Below, piece by piece: positions 26,772 through 35,563 of a stretch of DNA of 64,000 nucleotides; position 1 is the stretch's first letter, and every line of letters begins with the position of its first letter. The translations under genes were made by a program, and so were the position numbers. The notes beneath the pieces were generated by a model. It had not been told where the DNA came from, ran no database searches, and saw only the letters and a program-made list of their open reading frames with translations. Source of the DNA: Clostridium thailandense (GTDB taxonomy: Bacteria > Bacillota > Clostridia > Clostridiales > Clostridiaceae); the NCBI RefSeq assembly GCF_019207025.1, contig NZ_JAEEGC010000021.1, positions 28,666-92,665 on the forward strand. The letters run 5' to 3'.

Positions 26772-28127
26772 TTATATGAAAAAATCTAAAATTATTTTTT
26801 TTATACACTCACGCCATATATAATAACTTTTAATTAAGTTTTCAACTTCTTCTTGTAATTTTTTTAATTCATTAGAATTATAATAATTTTTAAACTTATT
26901 AATTAAAGTAATTAAATCTTGCATTGCTTTAATTAATTCTATATTTGAATTCGTAAAAATTTTATTAGTTAACTCTTCTAATTTACTTATTGCTAAAACT
27001 ATATCATTAAAAACAGCTGCTGAATTATTTAAATCATTCTTTTCCAAAGTTATTTTTACATAATTTAGTCCTTCACCTACTGTTTCTATAAGTGCTTCTA
27101 TATTATTTAGCTCATTTAAATTTATTTCATTCTTTTCTTTTATTTTCTTAGCTAAAAGCCAAATTCCTGTTCTATTGTCAGCTGCCTTTGAAAATGGTGC
27201 TATTTCTTTAAACAATGTATTAATTAATCTTTTTCCTATATGAGCTAATACTTCTTTATCCATTTGTATGGTATTTTTATATTTATTTCTATTTTGAGTT
27301 ATTATATTTAGTAAATTAGTCTTTTCTGATTCTAAGTTAATTAAACTTAATCCTTCTCTGTTAATGTAATAACCTTCTGGATAAATAGTATCACCATCAT
27401 ATTCAAAAGGCTGTGCAGTACCTGTTTCTATAATCTGAAATCCATACTTATTCAAAAAATTATTTATTGTGATTTTGTTAAATTCATATAAATGTATTGG
27501 TGGTGTAGGATGAAACCAATAATTAAGAGTTTGGGAAAAAAAGTACAATATAGCTTGACTCTCATAAGAATCCACATTTGGTACTTCTAGTAACAAATAT
27601 CCATCATCTTTCAATAAGTTATAAATTTTTTTAATCATAATATCAGGATTAGGAGTATGCTCCAATACAGAAAGTGCTGATATAACATCAAACTTTTGGT
27701 CAGTGCTTAATTTAGATATATCAACATTATACACTGGAATATTCAAATTTTCCTCAACAGCCTTACTTATTGACTTAGACACTTCTAAACCATATACATC
27801 AAAATTAGCATTCTTTAAAACTTTTAAAAACTCTGCACAATGACAGCCTATATCTAATACACTGCTTCCTTCATTATAATATTTTAGTAATAAGTTTTTA
27901 TAAAACTCAAATCTTCCTTCAACATAAGTTTTATTTATATTTTGCTTTATATACTCTTCAGTATACTGTGCTTGACCATATGATTGATAATACTCTATAG
28001 TCTCTTCTAATGTTGGCATCGGTTCAATATGAACCATTCCGCATTTATTACATCTAACCACTTCATAATTAGATTTTTTAAATATCAAAGTATGTTGAGC
28101 GTTATCGCAAACAATACAGTTATTCAT
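26772..28127 (-). CDS. SAM-dependent methyltransferase with zinc-binding N-terminus
   Basis: A 451-residue protein. An N-terminal zinc ribbon (CIVC at 4-7, CNKC at about 26-29) leads into a class I SAM fold with VLDIGCHCAEFLK (motif I), VYGLEVS and VISALSVLEHTPNPD; such zinc-ribbon methyltransferases act on sugar nucleotides or glycans. The C-terminal 150 residues (about 300-451) are a charged coiled coil unlike the catalytic domain and may dock to another protein. Last gene of the 35343-26772 unit, 23 bases after the aminotransferase gene. Substrate not known. Confidence 0.82.
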   Translation of the reverse strand: MNNCIVCDNAQHTLIFKKSNYEVVRCNKCGMVHIEPMPTLEETIEYYQSYGQAQYTEEYIKQNINKTYVEGRFEFYKNLLLKYYNEGSSVLDIGCHCAEFLKVLKNANFDVYGLEVSKSISKAVEENLNIPVYNVDISKLSTDQKFDVISALSVLEHTPNPDIMIKKIYNLLKDDGYLLLEVPNVDSYESQAILYFFSQTLNYWFHPTPPIHLYEFNKITINNFLNKYGFQIIETGTAQPFEYDGDTIYPEGYYINREGLSLINLESEKTNLLNIITQNRNKYKNTIQMDKEVLAHIGKRLINTLFKEIAPFSKAADNRTGIWLLAKKIKEKNEINLNELNNIEALIETVGEGLNYVKITLEKNDLNNSAAVFNDIVLAISKLEELTNKIFTNSNIELIKAMQDLITLINKFKNYYNSNELKKLQEEVENLIKSYYIWRECIKKIILDFFI

Positions 28128-28150
28128 TTTGCCTCCATAATAATAAATTA

Positions 28151-29284
28151 TTAGTTTTCTAAAATCTTCTCTATATTTTCTATAATATACTTAATATCTG
28201 CTTCTTTTAATTCCGCATACATAGGAAGTCTTAAAATCCTACTGCTTAAATTTTCTGTTTTAGGAATATCTCCCTGCTTATAGCCAAGCTTTAAGCCCAT
28301 AGGAGAACTATGTAATGGTATATAATGAAATGCTGCTGAAATTCCTTTTTCCTTCAATTTATCCATTAAATAGTTTCTTTCGTTTTCTGAATTAAGCAGA
28401 ATATAAAACATGTGGTAATTACTCTCGCAATATTGTGGTATCACTGGAAGTCTAAGCTTTTCTTGCTTCTCTAGATCTTTTAAACTATCATAGTAGTTTT
28501 CATAAACTTTTTTTCTTTTTTTCTGAATTTCATCTAGTTTTTCAAACTGAGCATATAACAATGCTGCTAAAATATCAGAAGGTAAGTAACTTGAACCAAT
28601 ATCTACCCAGCTATATTTGTTTACTTCTCCCCTAATAAATTGACTTCTATTTGTACCTTTTTCTCTTATTATCTCAGCCCGCTTAATCAAAGTTTCATCA
28701 TTATTTATAAGAATTGCTCCTCCTTCTCCTGAAGAATAATTCTTAGTTGAATGAAAACTATAACATCCTATATCTCCAATAGTTCCTAAATATTTACCTT
28801 TATATTTAGAATTTACTCCTTGTGCTGCATCCTCTACAACTTTTAATTTATATTCTTTTGCTATATTCATAATATAATCCATATCACAAGCTACCCCTGC
28901 ATAATGAACTGAAATAATAGCTTTTGTTTTCTTAGTTATTTTTCTTTCTATATCTATAGGATCTATATTAAGTGTGTCCTCACATATATCTGCAAATATA
29001 GGTTTAGCTCCTCTTAGAACAATATCATTGGCAGTAGATACAAAAGTATAAGATGGAAGTATTACTTCATCCCCTTGCTTTAAATCTATAAGTAACGCTG
29101 ACATATCAAGAGCTGAACTGCAAGATGTAGTCATTAAAGCTTTTTTTATATTAAAAGTTTTTTCCATAAACTTAGTAACTTGCTTTGTATAGTATCCATC
29201 TCCATGAGTATGTCCTCTCAATAAGGTGTCTCTTATATATATTTCTTCATTTTTTGTTATATATGACTTATTAAATGGTATCAT
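28151..29284 (-). CDS. wecE: DegT-family aminotransferase, WecE/RffA type
   Basis: A 377-residue PLP enzyme of the DegT/DnrJ/EryC1/StrS family. From memory of the family it follows Escherichia coli WecE closely: MIPFN, GDEVILPSYTFVSTAN, VLRGAKPIFAD, HYAGVACDMD, VEDAAQGV, YLGTIGDIGCYSFHSTKN (PLP lysine about 181), REKGTNRSQFIRG and HYIPLHSSP. WecE adds an amino group to dTDP-4-keto-6-deoxyglucose, giving dTDP-4-amino-4,6-dideoxygalactose (Fuc4N). RmlA and RmlB in the same island supply its substrate. The gene overlaps the WbqC gene by 14 bases. Confidence 0.92.
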   Translation of the reverse strand: MIPFNKSYITKNEEIYIRDTLLRGHTHGDGYYTKQVTKFMEKTFNIKKALMTTSCSSALDMSALLIDLKQGDEVILPSYTFVSTANDIVLRGAKPIFADICEDTLNIDPIDIERKITKKTKAIISVHYAGVACDMDYIMNIAKEYKLKVVEDAAQGVNSKYKGKYLGTIGDIGCYSFHSTKNYSSGEGGAILINNDETLIKRAEIIREKGTNRSQFIRGEVNKYSWVDIGSSYLPSDILAALLYAQFEKLDEIQKKRKKVYENYYDSLKDLEKQEKLRLPVIPQYCESNYHMFYILLNSENERNYLMDKLKEKGISAAFHYIPLHSSPMGLKLGYKQGDIPKTENLSSRILRLPMYAELKEADIKYIIENIEKILEN

Positions 29285-29999
29285 ATTTCACTTCCCCTTT
29301 ATTTTTCTTCCATCCCCATATATAATAAGGAGCATTTGACCCACAATTAAATATTAAATCTAGTACTGTTACAAAATGATTAAATTCCCCATAAAGTTGA
29401 TTATATCTTGGATACTCATATTTAATATATTCAAGTTTTATATTATTCTCTTCAAATTTTTGTGTTACAATATACTTCTTAGCTGCAGGTCCTGATAAAT
29501 AATGAGTTGAATTTAGTTTTTTACATATATCTATTATTTTATCATCTTTTGATCCATCTATATTTAAATTCACTGAATTTATAAACTCTGTTTCTATTCC
29601 TAGTTCATTTGCAATAAGCTTTATAGCATAAATGTTAAAATCCGATATTCCATTCCATATTTTATGTTTATACAACTTTTCTAAAATCCATCTATATTCT
29701 TTAAAATATGGGGCCTTTGCGTAATTTAACTCAAATGAATTATAATGTTTTCTTTGCCAATTTATTTTGCCATTAATCTCAGCTTCACATATTTTTTGTT
29801 TAGATCTATTGCTATGATTTACAGGAACTGTAATCCACTTAATCCCATCCTTAGTTATTATTTTATTTCTATTTCTCCAATCGTGCTCTGTATACTGTAC
29901 ATCTTCTAGAAATACAAATGTATCAACTTGGTATATCATATCAAATACACCTTTCCATGGAATGTAATTGGACTGAAGTATTGCTATTTTTTTTGACAT
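29271..29999 (-). CDS. WbqC-like family protein
   Basis: A 242-residue protein of the WbqC-like family, starting MSKKIAILQSNYIPWKG, with VQYTEHDWRNRN, the SGPAAKKY segment and many conserved aromatic residues. The family occurs mainly in O-antigen and other surface-glycan clusters, often beside DegT aminotransferases; its reaction is not firmly established. It overlaps both neighbours by about 15 bases, so it is tightly coupled to the aminotransferase and radical SAM genes and may act on the same amino sugar. Confidence 0.85.
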   Translation of the reverse strand: MSKKIAILQSNYIPWKGVFDMIYQVDTFVFLEDVQYTEHDWRNRNKIITKDGIKWITVPVNHSNRSKQKICEAEINGKINWQRKHYNSFELNYAKAPYFKEYRWILEKLYKHKIWNGISDFNIYAIKLIANELGIETEFINSVNLNIDGSKDDKIIDICKKLNSTHYLSGPAAKKYIVTQKFEENNIKLEYIKYEYPRYNQLYGEFNHFVTVLDLIFNCGSNAPYYIWGWKKNKGEVKYDTI

Positions 30000-30883
30000 A
30001 ACATTGCATCCTCTAATTCTGAAATATAATAACTATCCCAATCTCTACATTTCTCACATATTGGTATTTCACTAAATTTTCCTTGAAGGTGTAAATTTCT
30101 TATACTCTTTAAATTACCATTCCACAAATAGCTAATACTACTTTTTTTAATATTTCCAGCAATATACTTACCATCAAAATCACAGCTACATTGAACTACA
30201 TCTCCATTCCATGCTATTGCCATTGTTTTAAAAAGCCATCCACATGGATATCTTTCTTTATGTCGCATTCCTTCTATTTCTAAAGCACCATTCCAAGTTA
30301 TATATTCCTTTAATTTAACATTGGCTCCCTTACTTTTCCAATAAGACACAAATTTTTCTTCTTCATCATCTTTATGAACGTTAGGAAGCTGAATAAGCTG
30401 AACTTCTATTTTTAAACTCGGATTTAAATTGTTTTTTATTTCTATAAGCTTTATAATATTATTTTTTACTTTCTGGAAATTGTCATTGTTTCTTATTTTT
30501 AAATAGGTTTCTTCATAATATGCATCTAAACTAACTACTATTTTATCTACACCTGAATCTATAATAGCTTGTGAAATTTCCTCGTCTAATAATAATCCAT
30601 TAGTATTTAAATAAACATTTTTTAACCCTTTATCCTTAGCATACCTTATAAAATAAACTAACTTATACTTTAATAGTAAAGGCTCGCCGTAAAATTCCAT
30701 CCATAAACATGTATTTTCATCTTCTTGAGCAATTTCATTGATAATTTTTTTATAAGTTTTTATATCCATAAACCCTTTTGGTCTACTCATTTTACTATGA
30801 CCACAGAAATTACAGCTTAAGTTGCAATAATTAGTAGTTTCTAGTGCTATACTCGGTGGAAACTTTTTATTTATTAAAGTCAT
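29984..30883 (-). CDS. Radical SAM/SPASM enzyme, first of a pair
   Basis: A 299-residue radical SAM protein. The CxxxCxxC cluster is CNLSCNFCG near residue 20; EFYGEPLL and VSLDAYYEETY follow, and the C-terminal SPASM-like region holds further Cys residues (CGWLF, VQCSC, ICEKC). Such enzymes cut SAM to a 5-deoxyadenosyl radical and modify peptides or small molecules. The start overlaps the end of its paralogue by 17 bases. In a glycosylation island it could modify the sugar or the target protein; substrate unknown. Confidence 0.88.
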   Translation of the reverse strand: MTLINKKFPPSIALETTNYCNLSCNFCGHSKMSRPKGFMDIKTYKKIINEIAQEDENTCLWMEFYGEPLLLKYKLVYFIRYAKDKGLKNVYLNTNGLLLDEEISQAIIDSGVDKIVVSLDAYYEETYLKIRNNDNFQKVKNNIIKLIEIKNNLNPSLKIEVQLIQLPNVHKDDEEEKFVSYWKSKGANVKLKEYITWNGALEIEGMRHKERYPCGWLFKTMAIAWNGDVVQCSCDFDGKYIAGNIKKSSISYLWNGNLKSIRNLHLQGKFSEIPICEKCRDWDSYYISELEDAMLCQKK

Positions 30884-31826
30884 TTATCATATCACCATAC
30901 CCTCTACCTTTATTCGGCCATGTTGTTTTAGCCCAATCACCACATTGATTGCAAAATGAAAAATCCATTAAATTAGCACTTATATTACTTTTTCTTAAAT
31001 TTTTATAAAATTCACTATGCCATACATCATAAATATTTGTATTTCTATAATCAGTAATTTCCGCTCCCCCATCCCAACAATTAGGGCAATAAGATAACTT
31101 TCCTTTTGCAGTAAGCATTATTCTTTCCCAAGGATACACACATGGCTCTCTTTTTTGTATACATTCATTTAATTTAACATTTCCATAATTATTTGCTCCT
31201 CCAGCAGAATGCAACTTTCTAATAATAACGTAATCTACTCCATTTGACTCCCAATAATTTTCAAATTCCTTAACTTCATCTTTATTTAATTTTTGCTCTA
31301 CAAAACTAACTACAATTTTAGTATCTAGCTTTAAATCATTTTTTAATTTTATGAGATTTAGCACATTATTCCTAGTGATTTGTAAGTTTCCATTTTTTCT
31401 AATCTTCAAATAAGTTTCGTCATAAAAAGCATCTATACTAATATCTATAAGATTTACCCCTGTTCCTAATAAAGTCTTAACATTATTTTCGTTTAATAAT
31501 GTACCATTCGTAGTAACCGAAACAAATGTTTCGGAATAATCTGCTGCATATTTAAGCATTTCATAAATCTTAGGATGAACTAAAGGCTCTCCATTTGCTG
31601 TATATCTAATCTGTTGAGTATTTCCCTTTCCATATTTTTTAACTTCTTCTACTAATTTTATATTTAAGCTTATATCTAAAAAGTTTCTATTCAATATATT
31701 AAGTTTCTCATACCTTGCATGAGGACAATGTGTGCACGATAAGTTACAAACTTCTGTTACATCTACTATTATTTGTGATGGAAATTCTTCTTTTAATCTA
31801 TCATAAAAGCCATAATTATCATTCAT
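30867..31826 (-). CDS. Radical SAM/SPASM enzyme, second of a pair
   Basis: A 319-residue radical SAM protein paralogous to the one downstream: EVCNLSCTHCPH (CxxxCxxC, about 27-34), TANGEPLVHP, VTTNGTLL, ISIDAFYDETYLKIRKNGN. C-terminal Cys residues (YCPNC, FCNQCGDW) fit a SPASM or twitch domain with extra iron-sulfur ligands. The shared stretch before and after LKIR suggests duplication. It lies 37 bases after the large glycosyltransferase gene. Role not known. Confidence 0.88.
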   Translation of the reverse strand: MNDNYGFYDRLKEEFPSQIIVDVTEVCNLSCTHCPHARYEKLNILNRNFLDISLNIKLVEEVKKYGKGNTQQIRYTANGEPLVHPKIYEMLKYAADYSETFVSVTTNGTLLNENNVKTLLGTGVNLIDISIDAFYDETYLKIRKNGNLQITRNNVLNLIKLKNDLKLDTKIVVSFVEQKLNKDEVKEFENYWESNGVDYVIIRKLHSAGGANNYGNVKLNECIQKREPCVYPWERIMLTAKGKLSYCPNCWDGGAEITDYRNTNIYDVWHSEFYKNLRKSNISANLMDFSFCNQCGDWAKTTWPNKGRGYGDMINDFNK

Positions 31827-31863
31827 AATTTCAATATTACCTTTCTCTATGTTTATGTTATAG

Positions 31864-34800
31864 TTACAAAAAAATTTTATCCATGTACTCTTTATATTTA
31901 CAATTTCCTAATTTTTCCCTTATAATCTCAGAGTTTTTGATTTTATTATTATCGTTAATTTCAACTAATTTATTATTGATAGACGAAGCATCATATAACA
32001 TCAATCCCATATTAGTTAAATATTTAAATAAAGTATTTTCTTTTTTTACAAATACAGTTTTACCAGCATATAAAAGTGCAATTATATTACCACCGGCTTG
32101 TTGCCTATTTTGGTAAAATATACCAAAATCAACTTTGCTTATTATTTTAAAGTATTCTTCCGCCTCCATGTACTTCAATAAAGGAATAAATCTATCTCCT
32201 AACAATCTTTTTCCTTCATTAACAATTTTTTCAACATACATATCATATCCACCATATGATAATGGAACAATTACACTAAAATTGTTATCTATAAGTTTAC
32301 TCAACTTATAGATTATGTCTAAATGGTTATTCGCAGGACTTGCTGAATTGCCCAATAATATAGTATATTTATATTTGTTGTTCACTAATAAGTTATTACC
32401 TCTTAAATCTGAACATTTGTATTTTTCAAATTCAACTGGCTGAGGGTACAAAAAACTTTTTCTACTTGCAACAGTAATAAAATTCTCCCTTATTTTATTA
32501 TAATCCCCTTCTATATCAGTTAATATATACTTTATTCTTCTAATGGTTGCTTTTCTACAAACATATTCAATTGTATTCTTGTTAATATTATTATTTGCGT
32601 CAATTCCAAAATCCTTTAATAGTTTTTTTGTCATAGGTTCATACATTTCTAAATCAATATAATTATACAAATCCCCCCCCCATAACATCCAGTTCATGGA
32701 TTTTTTTATATTAAACTTACACACAAGCACACAAAAATAATCAAATAGGTAATGTATAAAAACTTTTGAGCATTTATCTATATAATGTAAAAGCTTTTTT
32801 AAATCATATCTCATATCTAATATTTCTACATTTTCTATATTTTCTATATTCATAAATTTTAATTTTTCATCTTTATTATATATGATTATAAACTTATGCT
32901 CCTGTTGCTTATAATTGCTATTTACAAATTTAATAAATTTATCACAAAATTGACTGTCATACATTATATGTAATTTAAAACTTTCTTCCGTGTCTTTACA
33001 AATGCCATATTCCATCATATTAATTTTATCAAGTTCATCTTGTATCACTTCTCTATGATCATATTCTAACTTATTTGAATATTCTATGATTTGCTGTCTT
33101 TGTTCTCCATCTTTCATATTAAAAACAATATTTTCATAAGTTTCTATGGCTTTTAAATATAATCCTTTTTGCTCATATAAATACGCCAAATTGTAATTCA
33201 AATCAAAATTATTACAATCTTTTTTTAAACCATTCTTTAATATACTTTCAGCTTCTAATAAATTCCCTTCCATAATTGCAATAACTGCATTCATAGAGTA
33301 AATATCTATATCATTAAACACCATTTTTCTATATTCATTTATTAAAGCTTTAGCTTCTTGCATATTTTCTGATTCAATTAATGCTCTTATATTCTCTTTT
33401 AATTGTCTTCTCAAAATTTCCATTTCATCATTCATAAAATTTTGCTTCTCTTTTAGTTCATTCAATAAAATTTCTATGCCTTTCTTCATCTCTGGAAATG
33501 ACCTTAAAGCTTTTCTTAAATATTTAACGTACTCAGATTCATTACTATCTTTTACATATTCAGCCTTATACATATATATTAAAAAAGCTTCTTCATCATT
33601 TTTTAAGTCGAATATTCTTTCTTCCTCAATAATTCTTTTACTATAAACTTCACTTATATAAATAGTACCGTCACTTATATAACTCTTAAAAATCTGCGAA
33701 AATTCATTATCATTCATCTTATCAAATGCAATAATGTATCTTTTTAATGCTCTATTTACTCTTATTTGATTAAAATTATTCTCTTCTTTATTTTCATATA
33801 AGTAAGCTAATATAGTCTCTGTTAAATCTTCATATTTGCTCCCTATATATTGAAAAAATTTATTTAATCTTAATTCAAAACAACTCGTTAAAATATCATA
33901 TATTGGATATTTAATTTTTAATAATTTATAAATAATATCTCCATAATAATCAGGAAGATTGTTAAAGTCTAGTGATTCAATATTTTTATCTTCATCTAAT
34001 GAGTTTCTATTTTCTTTTATGCTTATTCTAATTCTGTTTAATAATCCATAACTATCTTTTAACTGCGAAAAACTATGCTCTGTATTTTCAATCTCCTGCA
34101 CATTCAATATAATCTTACGTTCTTCTAGTATATAAGTTAAATAGTTCTTTTTATCCTCTTCTAAAGTAATATAATAATTTTTAAGTTCATCATACTTTTG
34201 AAATTTTATATATATATTAAATAATAAACTAACCAGTTCATTACTATTTACTTTGATTAACTTTGCATGTTTAATTGCTTCAGTATAGTTATTATTATTC
34301 ATATAATCAATAGCTAATTTTTCATGTGCATAATTTTGAGACTCTACTACGGCTGTATGAAGTACCACTGAAAAGTCTGTCGCAAAAGTAGAATTTTCAA
34401 AGTCATCCATTAGTTCTAAGTATTTTTTATAATATTCAATTGCCTCTTTATCATGTTTTATAACTTCAAAAGCCTGTGCTGCAAAAAAGTATAAATCTAC
34501 ATAATCAGGCCTTACATTTATGCCTTCTTTGCAAACATCAATGATTCTCTCATATTTTCCTTGGGCATAACCAAATACTGCATATTTATTATAAACATAT
34601 GAATATGTTTTTTTAATTTTATCACTTTTATCTTTTATTAAAGCATAAGCTTTTTGAATTTCATCCCAAGCTTCTTTTTTATCACCATGCATACTATAGC
34701 TTACCGATAATTGGTATCTATAATATACATTTTCTGGTTCTTTGCTAATCTCCCCCTTTAAAAGCTCTGAAGTTCTTTTAAACTTTTTTTCCATAAGTTC

Positions 34801-35343
34801 TTTGTCCGAAATGTCATAGCCATAGTGATGTAAAATTATATCCTGTGCTAAAAAAGTAGGATTTTTACTTATCGGCTGATTATGAACAGCACCTATATAT
34901 TTAAACTTCCCATCATTTTTAAATAGTCTACTAGTATTAAATAGTTCTGCATTTATAGTATTACCCGGAACTACAATTCTTTGTGCTTCCTTTTCCCTAA
35001 GCATTATAGTATTAAATCTATTAATCCTGTCATCATTAAGTAAATCCAATAATTCTTGTGAATTCTTAAGTTCCTCATCTGCATCCATAATAAATATCCA
35101 TTCACCTTTTGCATAGGAGATAGTTATATTTCTCATATCTCCAAAATTATTATTCCAAGGGTGAAAATAAAGCTTTTCTGTATACTCTCTTGCTATATCT
35201 ATAGTTTTATCTTTAGAGCCTGTATCTACTATAATTAACTCTGTATAAGGCTTGTCTATTAATAGCTTTAAACTTTCTAAGCATCTTCTTAAATTCTTTT
35301 CTTCATCTTTTACCATCATACAAATACTTAATTTAAATTCCAT
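31864..35343 (-). CDS. Fused GT2-TPR-GT56 (WecF-like) glycosyltransferase
   Basis: A 1159-residue cytoplasmic protein; the start at 35343 follows GGGGAG (the frame is open five codons further). About 1-230 are a GT2 domain (LSICMMVKDEEKNLRRCL, LIIVDTGSKDKT, DxD in FIMDADEEL). About 190-420 and 690-800 are TPR or helical repeats. About 815-1159 resemble GT56, the enterobacterial WecF (Fuc4NAc transferase): MLWGGDLY, ILLGNSASPANNH, VIVPLSYGG, RQQAGGNIIALLYAGK. Two transferase domains in one chain could add consecutive sugars to flagellin, the second being the Fuc4N product of RmlA/RmlB/WecE. Confidence 0.85.
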   Translation of the reverse strand: MEFKLSICMMVKDEEKNLRRCLESLKLLIDKPYTELIIVDTGSKDKTIDIAREYTEKLYFHPWNNNFGDMRNITISYAKGEWIFIMDADEELKNSQELLDLLNDDRINRFNTIMLREKEAQRIVVPGNTINAELFNTSRLFKNDGKFKYIGAVHNQPISKNPTFLAQDIILHHYGYDISDKELMEKKFKRTSELLKGEISKEPENVYYRYQLSVSYSMHGDKKEAWDEIQKAYALIKDKSDKIKKTYSYVYNKYAVFGYAQGKYERIIDVCKEGINVRPDYVDLYFFAAQAFEVIKHDKEAIEYYKKYLELMDDFENSTFATDFSVVLHTAVVESQNYAHEKLAIDYMNNNNYTEAIKHAKLIKVNSNELVSLLFNIYIKFQKYDELKNYYITLEEDKKNYLTYILEERKIILNVQEIENTEHSFSQLKDSYGLLNRIRISIKENRNSLDEDKNIESLDFNNLPDYYGDIIYKLLKIKYPIYDILTSCFELRLNKFFQYIGSKYEDLTETILAYLYENKEENNFNQIRVNRALKRYIIAFDKMNDNEFSQIFKSYISDGTIYISEVYSKRIIEEERIFDLKNDEEAFLIYMYKAEYVKDSNESEYVKYLRKALRSFPEMKKGIEILLNELKEKQNFMNDEMEILRRQLKENIRALIESENMQEAKALINEYRKMVFNDIDIYSMNAVIAIMEGNLLEAESILKNGLKKDCNNFDLNYNLAYLYEQKGLYLKAIETYENIVFNMKDGEQRQQIIEYSNKLEYDHREVIQDELDKINMMEYGICKDTEESFKLHIMYDSQFCDKFIKFVNSNYKQQEHKFIIIYNKDEKLKFMNIENIENVEILDMRYDLKKLLHYIDKCSKVFIHYLFDYFCVLVCKFNIKKSMNWMLWGGDLYNYIDLEMYEPMTKKLLKDFGIDANNNINKNTIEYVCRKATIRRIKYILTDIEGDYNKIRENFITVASRKSFLYPQPVEFEKYKCSDLRGNNLLVNNKYKYTILLGNSASPANNHLDIIYKLSKLIDNNFSVIVPLSYGGYDMYVEKIVNEGKRLLGDRFIPLLKYMEAEEYFKIISKVDFGIFYQNRQQAGGNIIALLYAGKTVFVKKENTLFKYLTNMGLMLYDASSINNKLVEINDNNKIKNSEIIREKLGNCKYKEYMDKIFL

Positions 35344-35514
35344 ATTATCACTCCCCATTTTACTTTAAAATAAACAATTTGTATTTTATAGTCACTGTAA
35401 TAAAAAATTAATCTATGAAAATTGTTATCTATCTAATTATTCATTTTAAAACAAAATTATTCTAATTAAAGTATATTGATAATACAAAATATTTAATAGA
35501 ATAACCTTTTATCT

Positions 35515-35551
35515 TTAAAAAAGAAGTCAAAGTATAACTCTGACTTCTCTT
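35515..35551 (-). terminator. Terminator after the large flagellin gene
   Basis: Minus-strand AGAAGTCAGAG pairs with CTTTGACTTCT around a short loop and is followed by TTTTTTAAAG, 13 bases after the flagellin stop. No sigma-D site lies between here and the glycosyltransferase start, so read-through could drive part of that operon's expression. Confidence 0.85.
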
Positions 35552-35563
35552 TATTTTAAAAAA

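Noticed and set aside
35344..35563. Sigma-D promoter before the large glycosyltransferase gene
   Set aside because: TTATC strings occur, but none has TTTA at the required distance on the other side.
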